This document shows, piece after piece, positions 1-8,403 of a stretch of DNA of 31,520 nucleotides (positions are counted from its first letter, which is position 1; each line of letters opens with the position of its first letter). The stretch spans positions 1 to 31,520 of the forward strand of contig CAZLOB010000065.1 of the NCBI GenBank assembly GCA_964561135.1, in the 5' to 3' direction. Below the pieces are notes generated by a model. The model did not search any database. It was given only the letters and a program-made list of their open reading frames with translations, and was not told the DNA's origin. Origin of the DNA: JANXDG01 sp964561135. GTDB taxonomy: Bacteria > Elusimicrobiota > Endomicrobiia > DTEH01. A program made the position numbers and the translations under genes.

Positions 1-2
1 TA

Positions 3-557
3 ATGTTTATGATAAGTTCTGCAGCCTCAGGAAATCCTATTGCTATGGTTGGTGTATCAAGAGAGATAAAACTTATGTTATCTTATGAATTACCGCTTGT
101 ATGTGCAGTTTTGGTTTCTATTATAAAATCAGGAAGTATAAGATTTGTTGATTTAATGAAAATATCGGCCTTTTCAAGTGTATCTGAAATAATTGCTTTA
201 GTCGTTGCAATAATATGTTTTCATGCAAAGTTGGGCCTTGTACCATTTGATATCGCAGAAGCTGAAACAGAACTTGCAAGCGGTATCTTTATAGAATATT
301 CAGGTCCATTACTAGGCATAGTAAGGTTAACAAGACAAATTTTGTTTTCCACAGCACCACTTTTTATTATTACAGTATTTTTGTTTAAAGGAAGTTGGTG
401 GTTGTTAGTAATAAAGTATATCTTAATTGTTGTGATTTTTACTTTAATTAGAAATGTTAACCCAAGATTAAGAATTGACCAAGCGATAAAATTTTTTTGG
501 TTTATAGTATTTCCAATAAGTTTGTTAGGGATAATTTTAGCGTTATTAGGGTTATAA
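3..557 (+). CDS. mbhM: Membrane-bound [NiFe] hydrogenase subunit M (NuoH/HycD/EchB family), 5' end cut off
   Basis: This is the C-terminal 184 residues of the integral membrane subunit that anchors the hydrogenase peripheral arm, homologous to NuoH. The family is usually about 300 residues, so the N-terminal part lies left of the window; the ATG at position 3 is the first in-frame Met, not the likely start. The family hallmark is visible as PFDIAEAETELASG, the acidic loop facing the quinone-like cavity, followed by GPLLGIVRL. Several hydrophobic segments follow. The next gene (subunit J) starts 3 nt after the stop. The J-K-L neighbours with Ni-Fe ligands make it part of a group 4 hydrogenase rather than respiratory complex I. 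Confident of family; naming as M is by analogy with archaeal Mbh. Confidence 0.88.
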   Translation: MFMISSAASGNPIAMVGVSREIKLMLSYELPLVCAVLVSIIKSGSIRFVDLMKISAFSSVSEIIALVVAIICFHAKLGLVPFDIAEAETELASGIFIEYSGPLLGIVRLTRQILFSTAPLFIITVFLFKGSWWLLVIKYILIVVIFTLIRNVNPRLRIDQAIKFFWFIVFPISLLGIILALLGL

Positions 558-560
558 AAG

Positions 561-980
561 ATGAATATACTAAAAAAGTCAACACTTAAATCGTTATGGG
601 TGTTTCATTTTGCTTTATCACCATGTAATAATTGTGATATAGAGATTCTTGATGCACTAACACCAAGATATGACCTGGAAAGATTCGGTATACAACTTGT
701 TGGGTCAATAAGACATGCAGATGTTTTGCTTGTAACAGGTGTACCAAATTATAAAAATTATAAAAAACTTGTTGAATTATATGAACAAGCACCAAAACCT
801 TGTTTTGTTGTAGCGGTTGGTACATGTTCATGTGGCAGAGGAGTGTTCAAAGATTCGTATAATAGTCCCTGTCCTGTTGACCAACTTGTGCCTGTTTCAG
901 CATATATTCCAGGTTGTCCACCGAAACCTGAAGCAATTATTGCTGGTGTTGTGAAATTAATAAAGGCATTAAGTAAATAA
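561..980 (+). CDS. mbhJ: Membrane-bound [NiFe] hydrogenase small subunit J (NuoB family)
   Basis: Electron-transfer subunit carrying the [4Fe-4S] cluster next to the Ni-Fe site, passing electrons from the ferredoxin subunit to the large subunit. The 139-residue length is typical. The four proximal-cluster ligands are visible: Cys22 and Cys25 (SPCNNCDIE), Cys89 (VGTCSCGRG) and Cys119 (IPGCPPKPE). No signal peptide or membrane segment is seen, as expected for a cytoplasmic-facing subunit. The gene follows subunit M by 3 nt. After it the operon is interrupted by about 115 nt of palindromic repeat before subunit K, the largest gap inside the J-K-L core. Confidence 0.93.
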   Translation: MNILKKSTLKSLWVFHFALSPCNNCDIEILDALTPRYDLERFGIQLVGSIRHADVLLVTGVPNYKNYKKLVELYEQAPKPCFVVAVGTCSCGRGVFKDSYNSPCPVDQLVPVSAYIPGCPPKPEAIIAGVVKLIKALSK

Positions 981-981
981 A

Positions 982-1042
982 TGTAGGGCAAACCTTTAGG
1001 TTTGCGGATATAATTTACGCAAGGCTGAAGCCTTGTCCTACA
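982..1042. repeat. Bipartite palindromic (REP-like) repeat, full unit
   Basis: Two adjacent hairpins. The first has stem GCAAACC/GGTTTGC (988-994 with 999-1005, loop TTTA). The second has stem CAAGGC/GCCTTG (1020-1025 with 1030-1035, loop TGAA). The outer ends are themselves inverted, TGTAGG at 982 and CCTACA ending at 1042, so the unit is a 61-bp nested palindrome. Related half units lie at 1064-1090 and 25440-25463. It separates hydrogenase genes J and K. No U-tract follows, so it is not an obvious terminator. Confidence 0.8.
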
Positions 1043-1063
1043 AATGAAAAAAATAAAAAATAT

Positions 1064-1090
1064 CGTAGGCCAAACTTTTTAAGTTTGCAA
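1064..1090. repeat. Palindromic repeat, half unit, abutting mbhK
   Basis: GTAGG followed by the hairpin CAAACTT/AAGTTTG (1071-1077 with 1081-1087, loop TTT). It matches the left half of the unit at 982-1042 and the copy at 25440-25463. It ends 6 nt before the likely ATG of subunit K and occupies the position where a ribosome-binding site would be expected. Confidence 0.75.
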
Positions 1091-1096
1091 AAATAT

Positions 1097-1525
1097 ATGA
1101 AAGAAGATATAATATCGCAAGTAAAGCAAAAACTTGGGGACAAAATTTTAAATTTTTTTGAAAAAAATAAAAAAAGGTATTATATTGAAATTGATAAAAA
1201 AGATATTGTAGAATGTAGTAAAATTTTGTTTGATGATTTAGGTTTTAGGTTTCAGACTGCCTCTGGAGTTGATTGTGAACAAAATTTTGAAATTTTGTAT
1301 CATTTTAGTTATGATAAAACTGGACAAATTGTTTCATTAAGGGTAAAACTAGATAAAGAAAAACCAGAAATTGAAAGTTTAACAAAAGTTTTTAAAGCGG
1401 CAGAATGGATTGAAAGAGAAATCTGGGAACTTTTAGGAATAAATTTTGTTGGCCATCCAAACTTAAAACATTTACTTTTGTCAGATGATTGGCCACAAGG
1501 AAATTATCCGTTAAGAGAAAAATAA
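1097..1525 (+). CDS. mbhK: Membrane-bound [NiFe] hydrogenase subunit K (NuoC / 30-kDa subunit family)
   Basis: Non-catalytic peripheral-arm subunit that packs against the large subunit. The C-terminal part carries the NuoC-family signature: WIEREIWELLGINFVGHPNL, then LLLSDDWPQGNYPLREK. I chose ATG 1097 (143 residues) over TTG 1085, because the TTG and the codon after it lie inside the palindromic repeat. No convincing Shine-Dalgarno sequence precedes either start. The stop at 1523-1525 is 2 nt before the first plausible ATG of the large subunit, so the two are probably translationally coupled. Confidence 0.87.
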   Translation: MKEDIISQVKQKLGDKILNFFEKNKKRYYIEIDKKDIVECSKILFDDLGFRFQTASGVDCEQNFEILYHFSYDKTGQIVSLRVKLDKEKPEIESLTKVFKAAEWIEREIWELLGINFVGHPNLKHLLLSDDWPQGNYPLREK

Positions 1526-1527
1526 AA

Positions 1528-2748
1528 ATGATAAATGATATGAGCGAAAATAATAAGAGAAAAATTATACCAATAGGTCCATACCATCCATTACAAGAAG
1601 AAGCAGAGTTTTTTAAGTTATACATTGATGGTGAAACTGTTGTTGATATAGATATAGAAATAGGATACAACCATCGTGGAATTGAACAAATTTCTACTAT
1701 GAGGCATTATGATCAGATACCATACACAGTTGAACGTATTTGTGGAATTTGTTCAACTTCACATCCGTTTGCTTATGTTAACGCAGTTGAAGATTTGCTT
1801 GGTATAGATATTCCTCTTCGTGCAAAATGTATAAGAAGTATAATTGGTGAACTTGAAAGATTGCATTCACATTTACTATGGCTTGGTTTAGCAGGACATT
1901 TTATAGGATACAACACTGTATGGATGTGGTCATGGAAATATAGAGAGTCAGTATGTGACATTTTAGAGCTGATTTCAGGTAATCGTCAACATTATTCAAT
2001 GTTTAAAATAGGTGGTGTAAGAAAAGATATACCAAAAGATTTAATACCGCAAATTGAAAAAATGTGTGATGATTTAATCCCAGCAATAGATATGTTTAAA
2101 GGTGCTGTAATGGACGATCCTGTTATACATGCTCGACTTAAAGGTGTAGGAGTTTTGACAAAAGAAGATGCAATAAATTTCTGTGTTTTAGGGCCTACTG
2201 CAAGAGCAAGCGGGATTGATATAGATGTAAGAAGAGATGATCCACAACAAAATTCTACTGCTTATGGTTTAGTAGAGTTTAAAGTGCCTGTTTTAAATAA
2301 TGGGGATGTCTTTGATAAAGCAGTGATACGTATATTAGAGATGTATGAATCAATAAAAATTATAAAACAATGTTTGGCAATACTTAAAAAAGAACCTGAA
2401 GGAAATATTGAAATCAAAGTAGATTTTATACCACCAGGCGAAGGTGTTGGACATTACGAAGCACCACGAGGCGAGGTTTTCCATTATATTCGTTCTGATG
2501 GTTCCAATAGACCCATAAGACATAAGATACGTGCCCCATCTTATATGAATGTAGCATCAAACAAGGTTGCTGCAGTTGGTCAATCTATTGCTGATGCTGC
2601 AATAACACTTGCAGCAGTTGACCCTTGTTATTGTTGTACAGAACGAACTGTAGCAGTTGATGTGGATAACAAGGAAGTTGTATATACTTGGAATGATTTA
2701 ATAAAGTTATCACAACAAAAAACCGAAAAAATTAAAAAGATGTTATAA
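1528..2748 (+). CDS. mbhL: Membrane-bound [NiFe] hydrogenase large subunit L (NuoD-related catalytic subunit)
   Basis: Catalytic subunit holding the Ni-Fe(CN)2CO centre. Both ligand pairs are present: RICGIC (Cys72 and Cys75 from ATG 1528) and DPCYCC (Cys367 and Cys370). Complex I NuoD lacks these, so this is a true hydrogenase. DPCYCCTER ends in Arg, the position after which the maturation endopeptidase cuts in HycE-type subunits, so the last 30 or so residues may be removed after metal insertion (inference). I start at ATG 1528 just after the K stop; ATG 1540 is also possible. An ATG at 1489 would overlap subunit K by 37 nt and is less likely. The hyp maturation genes are not in this window. 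Confidence 0.94.
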   Translation: MINDMSENNKRKIIPIGPYHPLQEEAEFFKLYIDGETVVDIDIEIGYNHRGIEQISTMRHYDQIPYTVERICGICSTSHPFAYVNAVEDLLGIDIPLRAKCIRSIIGELERLHSHLLWLGLAGHFIGYNTVWMWSWKYRESVCDILELISGNRQHYSMFKIGGVRKDIPKDLIPQIEKMCDDLIPAIDMFKGAVMDDPVIHARLKGVGVLTKEDAINFCVLGPTARASGIDIDVRRDDPQQNSTAYGLVEFKVPVLNNGDVFDKAVIRILEMYESIKIIKQCLAILKKEPEGNIEIKVDFIPPGEGVGHYEAPRGEVFHYIRSDGSNRPIRHKIRAPSYMNVASNKVAAVGQSIADAAITLAAVDPCYCCTERTVAVDVDNKEVVYTWNDLIKLSQQKTEKIKKML

Positions 2749-2753
2749 AAATT

Positions 2754-4568
2754 ATGCAAAACTTATACATTATATTAGCTTTTTCAACATTTGCAGGTAC
2801 TTTATTGTTTATAACAAGTTTTTTAAAACTTGATTATCTTGCAGAATTGTTATCTTTTATTTCTTCATTGTTGATTTTCATTTTTAGTATAAAATTGTTT
2901 TTTGTATCTAATGTTGTTTCTCGCTATTTTTATTTTGACGCTTTAGCAAAGTTTATTGTCTTGTTTATAACATTTTTCGGTTTAATAATTTGTTTGTATT
3001 CGATATCCTCGTTAGAATATTATTTAAAAGACAAAAATTTAAAAGCAAAATTTTATTCTTATACAATTTTTGCTTTAGGTAGTTCAGTAGCTTCTGTTTG
3101 TTCAAACAACTTTGTTTTATTTATAACTTTCTGGGGATTAACAGGACTGTTTTTGTATCTGATTTTGAATTTAACTTCGAAAAGTGCACCTTCAGCGAAA
3201 AAAAGTTTTATAATAATTGGTGCAACTGATTCATTTTTAATTTTAGGATTAGCAATAATCTGGTTGCTTACAAATAAATTAGAAATTTTAGATGTTAAAC
3301 TATCACTTGATTCAAATCTTGCTATTATTTCTTTTTTATGTCTTTTATCAGCATCGTTTGCAAAAGCAGGTGCGTTTCCACTACATACATGGATACCTGA
3401 TATGGCAAAAGAAGCACCAGTTCAAGCAAGCGCGTTTTTACCTGCATCGTTAGATAAACTTTTAGGAATATACTTTTTAGTAAGAATTTGTTACAACATC
3501 TTTGTTATTGATGTTAGTATATCTATTTTTCTTATGGTTTTGGGTGCGTTAACAATAATTTTTGCTGTCTTTATGGCGATGGTTCAACATGATTATAAAA
3601 AACTTCTTTCATACCATGCTGTATCACAGGTGGGATATATGGTGTTAGGGATAGGTTGTGGTAATCCTTTAGGTGTTGCTGGTGGTATATTTCATATGCT
3701 AAATAATGCAATTTATAAAACATGCTTGTTTTTAAGTTGTTCTTCTGTCGAACAAAAAGCAAACACGGATGAACTTTCAGACCTTGGCGGATACGCTAAA
3801 GTTATGCCTATAACATTTTTAAGCTTCATTATTTCAGCACTCGCAATATCTGGTATTCCACCATTGAACGGATTTTTCTCAAAATGGTTGGTCTATCAAG
3901 CAGTGGTACAAAAAATACAATCTGTAAGTAATTATAAACAACAAATTATAATTATTTTATGTCTTATTTCTGCGATGTTTGGCTCAGCTTTAACTTTAGC
4001 AAGTTTTATAAAATTAACAGCAGCTACTTTTTTGGGTAAACAAAAAGAAAGTGGGAAAGAAATATATTTCAATTCTTGGATTTCAACATTGATTTTAGCT
4101 GTTTTATGTTTACTTTTTGGTATTTTCGCAACACAAATTCCATTAAAATATTTTATTTTTCCTTCAGTTGAAACTTTAGTTTATCAAAAATTAAACTTTA
4201 TAGGTTTATGGCAGCCACAACTTGCTACATTTTTGATAGTAATAGGGATAATAATAGGATTGGTAATTTATTTTATATCAACCTTAACTGTTAGAACAAC
4301 ATCTGTTTATCTTTTAGGTGAACTAAAACCTGAACAGACAGATTTTGTTAAAGAAGAATTTTATAATACAATAAAAGAAATTTCTGGTTTCAAACTTATA
4401 TACTATCTTGCTGAACAAAAATTTTTCGATATATATTTTTGGTTTAGGAATCTATTTTTAGGTATAGGTAGTATTTTATCATTTTTGCACAATGGTAATT
4501 TACATTTTTATTTGTCTTGGCTAATAATAGGGTTAGTTGTTTTAATTTTGTTTGGAGTGAAAATATGA
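2754..4568 (+). CDS. Antiporter-like membrane subunit with NuoL-like C-terminal extension (MrpD/MbxH'-type)
   Basis: A 604-residue polytopic membrane protein of the proton-conducting family NuoL/M/N - MrpA/D. Recognisable are GAFPLHTWIPDMAKEAPVQA, SAFLPASLDKLLGIYFLVRI with the conserved membrane Lys, and HDYKKLLSYHAVSQVGYM. It is about 100 residues longer than the second antiporter-like subunit at 6033. The extra tail (roughly residues 520-604, including FDIYFWFRNLF and LHNGNLHFYLSWL) resembles the lateral helix plus final membrane helix of NuoL. It starts 5 nt after the large subunit, unlike the archaeal Mbh order, and overlaps the next gene in an ATGA. Proposed role: ion channel coupled to the hydrogenase. 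Confidence 0.85.
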   Translation: MQNLYIILAFSTFAGTLLFITSFLKLDYLAELLSFISSLLIFIFSIKLFFVSNVVSRYFYFDALAKFIVLFITFFGLIICLYSISSLEYYLKDKNLKAKFYSYTIFALGSSVASVCSNNFVLFITFWGLTGLFLYLILNLTSKSAPSAKKSFIIIGATDSFLILGLAIIWLLTNKLEILDVKLSLDSNLAIISFLCLLSASFAKAGAFPLHTWIPDMAKEAPVQASAFLPASLDKLLGIYFLVRICYNIFVIDVSISIFLMVLGALTIIFAVFMAMVQHDYKKLLSYHAVSQVGYMVLGIGCGNPLGVAGGIFHMLNNAIYKTCLFLSCSSVEQKANTDELSDLGGYAKVMPITFLSFIISALAISGIPPLNGFFSKWLVYQAVVQKIQSVSNYKQQIIIILCLISAMFGSALTLASFIKLTAATFLGKQKESGKEIYFNSWISTLILAVLCLLFGIFATQIPLKYFIFPSVETLVYQKLNFIGLWQPQLATFLIVIGIIIGLVIYFISTLTVRTTSVYLLGELKPEQTDFVKEEFYNTIKEISGFKLIYYLAEQKFFDIYFWFRNLFLGIGSILSFLHNGNLHFYLSWLIIGLVVLILFGVKI

Positions 4569-5122
4569 CAATTGATATTATAATTTCGTTTTTAATGATT
4601 TTAATGATAATTGCTGCAATGGTTGCAGTTGAAATGAAAGATTTGTTATCTTCAGTTGTAGGAATTGGTGCAGTAGGTGTAATTTTAGCTTTAGTGTTTT
4701 TGTTACTTCAAGCACCAGATTTAGCTATCGTGCAACTTGTAGTAGAAATTTTAGCATTAATTATACTTATTAGAGCAACTGTTACAAGAGATAGTGTTTA
4801 TTATAGAAGAAGAGAAATTTTTGTGAAAACTGTTACTTTGATAGGTGTTATAATATTTTTGATTTCTTTATATTCGATAGTAAAACTTTTACCACCATTT
4901 GGTGAACCAAAACTAAAAGTTGCAAGTTATTATATTACAGAAGGGCAAGGGATAAAAAATGCTATCTCTGAAACAGGAGCTGCGAATATTGTTGCATCAG
5001 TGATTTTGGACTACCGCGCATATGATACATTAGGTGAAGCAACAGTGCTGTTTACTGCAGTATTAGGTGTGTTAGCAGTAATGAGAAAAATAGGAAGAAA
5101 AAAAGATGAAACAAAAAAATAA
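4565..5122 (+). CDS. Hydrogenase/antiporter subunit, MbhD (DUF4040) + MbhE fusion
   Basis: A 185-residue membrane protein combining two Mbh/Mrp pieces. The N-terminal half (about residues 1-80) is DUF4040/MbhD-like: VEMKDLLSSVVGIGAVGVI, then LLQAPDLAIVQLVVEIL. The C-terminal half is MbhE-like: VILDYRAYDTLGEATVLFTA. The two correspond to the C-terminal modules of MrpA. I use ATG 4565, which overlaps the previous stop as ATGA; an upstream start at 4517 would overlap the preceding gene by 52 nt. It overlaps mnhB by 17 nt. Confidence 0.82.
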   Translation: MTIDIIISFLMILMIIAAMVAVEMKDLLSSVVGIGAVGVILALVFLLLQAPDLAIVQLVVEILALIILIRATVTRDSVYYRRREIFVKTVTLIGVIIFLISLYSIVKLLPPFGEPKLKVASYYITEGQGIKNAISETGAANIVASVILDYRAYDTLGEATVLFTAVLGVLAVMRKIGRKKDETKK

Positions 5123-5558
5123 CAATCCAGGGATGACATTAATTGTTAAAACTGTAACTAGACTTACAGTAGGGCTTATTATGCTTTATGGTTTGTATAT
5201 TACATTTCATGGACATTTAACACCCGGTGGTGGATTTGCAGGCGGCGTTATTTTAGCGTTATCTTTTATACATTTGATATTAGCATTTGGGAGAGATTTT
5301 GTTATAAAAAAATTTTCTGAAAAAGTTGCTGGTATTTTCGAAAGTATAGGAGCATTTTTGTTTTTAACAATAGCAGTGTCTGGGTTTTTAGCAGGATATT
5401 TTTTTATGAATATTTATGGTAAAGGTACTCCATTTAAGTTATTTTCCGCAGGGATTATTTTACCTTGTAATTTGTCAATAATGTTAAAAGTAGGATTTGG
5501 ATTATTTAGTGCATTCTTAGTTCTTATTTTGTTTACATCAACAAACTCAAAGGAATAA
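5106..5558 (+). CDS. mnhB: Na+/H+ antiporter subunit MnhB-like (MbhF)
   Basis: A 150-residue membrane protein of the MnhB/MrpB family. The diagnostic segment is HGHLTPGGGFAGGVILALSF near residues 35-55, followed by further hydrophobic helices. A Shine-Dalgarno-like AGGAAG lies 8 nt upstream of ATG 5106, inside the end of the previous gene. In Mrp antiporters and Mbh hydrogenases this subunit belongs to the sodium-translocating half. mnhC follows after 3 nt. Confidence 0.9.
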   Translation: MKQKNNNPGMTLIVKTVTRLTVGLIMLYGLYITFHGHLTPGGGFAGGVILALSFIHLILAFGRDFVIKKFSEKVAGIFESIGAFLFLTIAVSGFLAGYFFMNIYGKGTPFKLFSAGIILPCNLSIMLKVGFGLFSAFLVLILFTSTNSKE

Positions 5559-5561
5559 TTT

Positions 5562-5909
5562 ATGATGCAACATTTGCCATATGTTTTATGTTTAATTTTG
5601 TTTTTAGTGGGTTTGTATGCGATAATTGTTAAAAAAAATTTGATAAAAATTATAATTGGATTAGGAATTATTGATTATTCATTGAATTTGTTTTTAGTTT
5701 TGGTAGGTTATAGAAAATACAGTTTTTTCCCTATATTGTCAAAAAATGAACAAGTTCAACCTATGGTTGATCCTCTACCACAAGCGTTAGTTTTGACTGC
5801 TATAGTTATAGGTTTAGCAGTTACAATGTTAGTCATAGCGATTGCTATACGACTTTATGAAAAATATAGAACTTTTGATATAACAGAAATAAGGAAACTT
5901 AAAGGATAG
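5562..5909 (+). CDS. mnhC: Na+/H+ antiporter subunit MnhC-like (MbhG, NuoK family)
   Basis: A 115-residue protein with three predicted membrane helices, the normal size for MnhC/NuoK. Landmarks are GLYAIIVKKNLIKIIIGL, NLFLVLVG and DPLPQALVLTAIVIGLAVTM, the conserved DPLPQALVLTAIVI block. AAGGA about 8 nt before the double ATG supports the start. A 123-nt non-coding gap follows before the second antiporter-like subunit; I see no clear promoter or hairpin in it. Confidence 0.92.
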   Translation: MMQHLPYVLCLILFLVGLYAIIVKKNLIKIIIGLGIIDYSLNLFLVLVGYRKYSFFPILSKNEQVQPMVDPLPQALVLTAIVIGLAVTMLVIAIAIRLYEKYRTFDITEIRKLKG

Positions 5910-6032
5910 ATTAATATACATTAAGTGTGATGCAAAAAAGTTAATATAAGAAGATAGAAAATAAACAAAAGAACTTTTAGAGCGTAGGGAGAAAAGAATA
6001 CAAAAAAGTATGGGGTTAAAGAAGAATAAACT

Positions 6033-7544
6033 ATGAATAATTTAATACCACTATTTGTAGTATTACCTTTAGGTTGTGCATTTATTGTATCACTTTTTGG
6101 ACGGTTTTTGAAATTGTTGGGAGATGTTTTATCAAATATTGTATCTATTTTAACATTGGGTTTCTCTGTGTATATTCTTTATAATTTAAATTCTGTACCG
6201 AATAATGTTTTAACATACAGAGTTGGTGGTTGGGTGGCTCCTGTTGGAATAATGCTTGTTGTAGATCATTTAACAGTGTTGATGTTGATAACAGTAAATC
6301 TTGTTGCTTTATGTTGTTGTATTTATTCAATTTCTTATATGGAAAAATACACAGATAAATGGAAGTATTATGCGTTATTTATGCTTATGCTTGCAGGAAT
6401 GAACGGTGTTATAATAACAGGTGATATATTTAATATGTATGTATTTTTAGAAATAGCAGCAATTGCTTCTTATTCATTAGTAGCATTTGGTTGTGACGCA
6501 GAAGAACTAGAAGCTTCGTTTAAATATCTTGTCTTAGGATCAGTTGCATCAGCGTTAATTCTGTTATGTATCGCATTAATTTACAGCTATGTTTCAAGTT
6601 TAAATCTGCCAGATATTTCTTTAACTTTATCAAAAATTTCTGATGTTAACAAATTATATTTTATAAGATTTATTTCTATTCTTTTAATAGTAGGTTTTGG
6701 AGTAAAGGCAGCATTAGTACCGTTTCATTCATGGCTGCCAGATGCACATCCGTCAGCACCAGCACCAATATCAGCAATGTTATCAGGTGTGTTAATAAAA
6801 ACATTAGGTATTTATGCTATGGTAAGGATTTTATTTAATGTTTTAGGTATGCAGCAAAAAATTCTTCTTTTCCTTTTAATTTTAGGTTTGCTATCAATGT
6901 TTGTAGGTGTGGTACTTGCTTTGTATCAATGGGATTATAAACGACTTTTAGCATACCATTCTATAAGTCAAGTTGGGTATATCATTCTTGGTATTAGTTT
7001 AGCAACACCTTTAGGTATCTTAGGTGGGATATTTCATTTATTAAACCATTCTATATTTAAATCACTTTTGTTTTTAACAAGTGGTGCTACAGAATATACT
7101 TTAGGAACAAGAGACTTAAGAAATATGGGTGAACTTAATAAAAATATGCCTCTGACAACTTTCTCAGCATTAGTTGGTAGTATGTCAATCTCAGGTATAC
7201 CACCGTTTAATGGGTTCTGGTCAAAGTTAATAATTATTTTAGCCTGTATTCAAGCGAAACAATATTTTGCAGGATTTGTAGCGACAGTTGTAAGTTTTTT
7301 GACTTTATCAAGTTTTACAAAAGTTTTAAAATATGGATTTTATGGGAAATCAGAAGAAAATTCCCAAAGAAATATAAAGGAAGTACCGTTAGATATGATT
7401 ATTGCAATGTTAATACTTAGTATATGTTGTATTTTTATAGGTTTACTTTTAGTTCCACAAGTGAAACCATATTTTTTATCTAAAGTTGTTGCTGTATTAC
7501 AACAAGGTATAGAATACGGAGCAAAAGTTTTTGAACTAAGATGA
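6033..7544 (+). CDS. mnhD: Na+/H+ antiporter subunit MnhD-like (MbhH), second antiporter-like subunit
   Basis: A 503-residue polytopic membrane protein of the MrpD/NuoN family. Conserved features include the membrane Glu in NMYVFLEIAAIASYSLVAFG, the LVPFHSWLPDAHPSAPAPIS loop, the Lys in SGVLIKTLGIYAMVRI, and WDYKRLLAYHSISQVGYIIL. The length matches MrpD with no C-terminal lateral-helix extension, unlike the paralogue at 2754. It overlaps mnhE in an ATGA. It presumably forms a second ion-translocation path in the complex. Confidence 0.92.
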   Translation: MNNLIPLFVVLPLGCAFIVSLFGRFLKLLGDVLSNIVSILTLGFSVYILYNLNSVPNNVLTYRVGGWVAPVGIMLVVDHLTVLMLITVNLVALCCCIYSISYMEKYTDKWKYYALFMLMLAGMNGVIITGDIFNMYVFLEIAAIASYSLVAFGCDAEELEASFKYLVLGSVASALILLCIALIYSYVSSLNLPDISLTLSKISDVNKLYFIRFISILLIVGFGVKAALVPFHSWLPDAHPSAPAPISAMLSGVLIKTLGIYAMVRILFNVLGMQQKILLFLLILGLLSMFVGVVLALYQWDYKRLLAYHSISQVGYIILGISLATPLGILGGIFHLLNHSIFKSLLFLTSGATEYTLGTRDLRNMGELNKNMPLTTFSALVGSMSISGIPPFNGFWSKLIIILACIQAKQYFAGFVATVVSFLTLSSFTKVLKYGFYGKSEENSQRNIKEVPLDMIIAMLILSICCIFIGLLLVPQVKPYFLSKVVAVLQQGIEYGAKVFELR

Positions 7545-8044
7545 AAAATATATATAGTAGAATAATATTGTTTATAATATCATTTTTAGTTTGGATTCTT
7601 TTTACATTTTCTTTTGATTTACAACATATACTAATTGGTGTTGTGTGTTGTTTAATAGTTACAATTTTAGTTGGTGACATTTATACTCAAAATCCATATA
7701 AGTTCAAAAATCCGAGTAGATATTTATGGTTTGTTTATTATATTTTAGTTCTTTTTTGGGAAATGCTAAAAGCAAACATTGATGTTGCATATAGGGTTTT
7801 ACATCCGAAACTTCCAATAAAACCTGGTATTGTAAAAGTTAAAACAAAACTTAAGTCAGATACAGGACTTACTTTTTTAGCAAATTCTATCACTTTAACC
7901 CCAGGAACAATGAGTGTTGATATTGACAAAGAAAATGGTGTTTTATATATTCATTGGATAAATGTTAAAACAACAGATATAGAAAAAGCAACCCAAATTA
8001 TTGTTTCACGGTTTGAAAAAATTTTACAAAAAATTTTTGAATAA
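7541..8044 (+). CDS. mnhE: Na+/H+ antiporter subunit MnhE-like (MbhA)
   Basis: A 167-residue protein of the MnhE family with hydrophobic N-terminal helices and a soluble C-terminal domain. The family core is GLTFLANSITLTPGTMSVDI, followed by LYIHWINVKTTD. It starts within the stop of mnhD (ATGA) and is followed 23 nt later by mnhF. In Mrp and Mbh complexes MnhE, F and G form the small-subunit module next to B and C. Confidence 0.92.
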   Translation: MKNIYSRIILFIISFLVWILFTFSFDLQHILIGVVCCLIVTILVGDIYTQNPYKFKNPSRYLWFVYYILVLFWEMLKANIDVAYRVLHPKLPIKPGIVKVKTKLKSDTGLTFLANSITLTPGTMSVDIDKENGVLYIHWINVKTTDIEKATQIIVSRFEKILQKIFE

Positions 8045-8067
8045 TAGTTGATAGTTAAGAAAATACA

Positions 8068-8403
8068 ATGAAGGTAATAAAATATATAGTTTTTTTATGT
8101 ATATTTGTTTGCTTAATTATACTAAATCTTGTAATAAAAATGGACTTACTTTTGAGATTATTAAACACTTTGATTATCTGTATAATTTTGTGTTTATACA
8201 GAATAGCAGCAGGTCCTACAGCAGCAGATCGTGCGGTGGGAGTTGATATTTTGGGGGTTTTAGTAGTAGGCAGTTGTGCATTTTTAACATTGATAACAAA
8301 AAAAGATTTTTTTATAGACATAGCAGTTGCATGGGCCTTACAATCGTTTATAGGAACTATTGCTTTGGCAAAATATCTGGAAGGGAGACACTTAGATGAT
8401 TAA
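8068..8403 (+). CDS. mnhF: Na+/H+ antiporter subunit MnhF-like (MbhB)
   Basis: A three-helix membrane subunit. The family signature is YRIAAGPTAADRAVGVDILG, then DIAVAWALQSFIGTIALAKY. From ATG 8068 it is 111 residues, somewhat longer than the usual 85-95, because of an extra hydrophobic N-terminal stretch. ATG 8140 would give a more typical length, so the start is uncertain. It overlaps mnhG by 8 nt. Confidence 0.88.
   Translation: MKVIKYIVFLCIFVCLIILNLVIKMDLLLRLLNTLIICIILCLYRIAAGPTAADRAVGVDILGVLVVGSCAFLTLITKKDFFIDIAVAWALQSFIGTIALAKYLEGRHLDD

Noticed and set aside
5910..6032. Possible promoter or small gene in the 123-nt gap between mnhC and mnhD
   Set aside because: No convincing -35/-10 pair, hairpin or open frame with a ribosome-binding site could be found.
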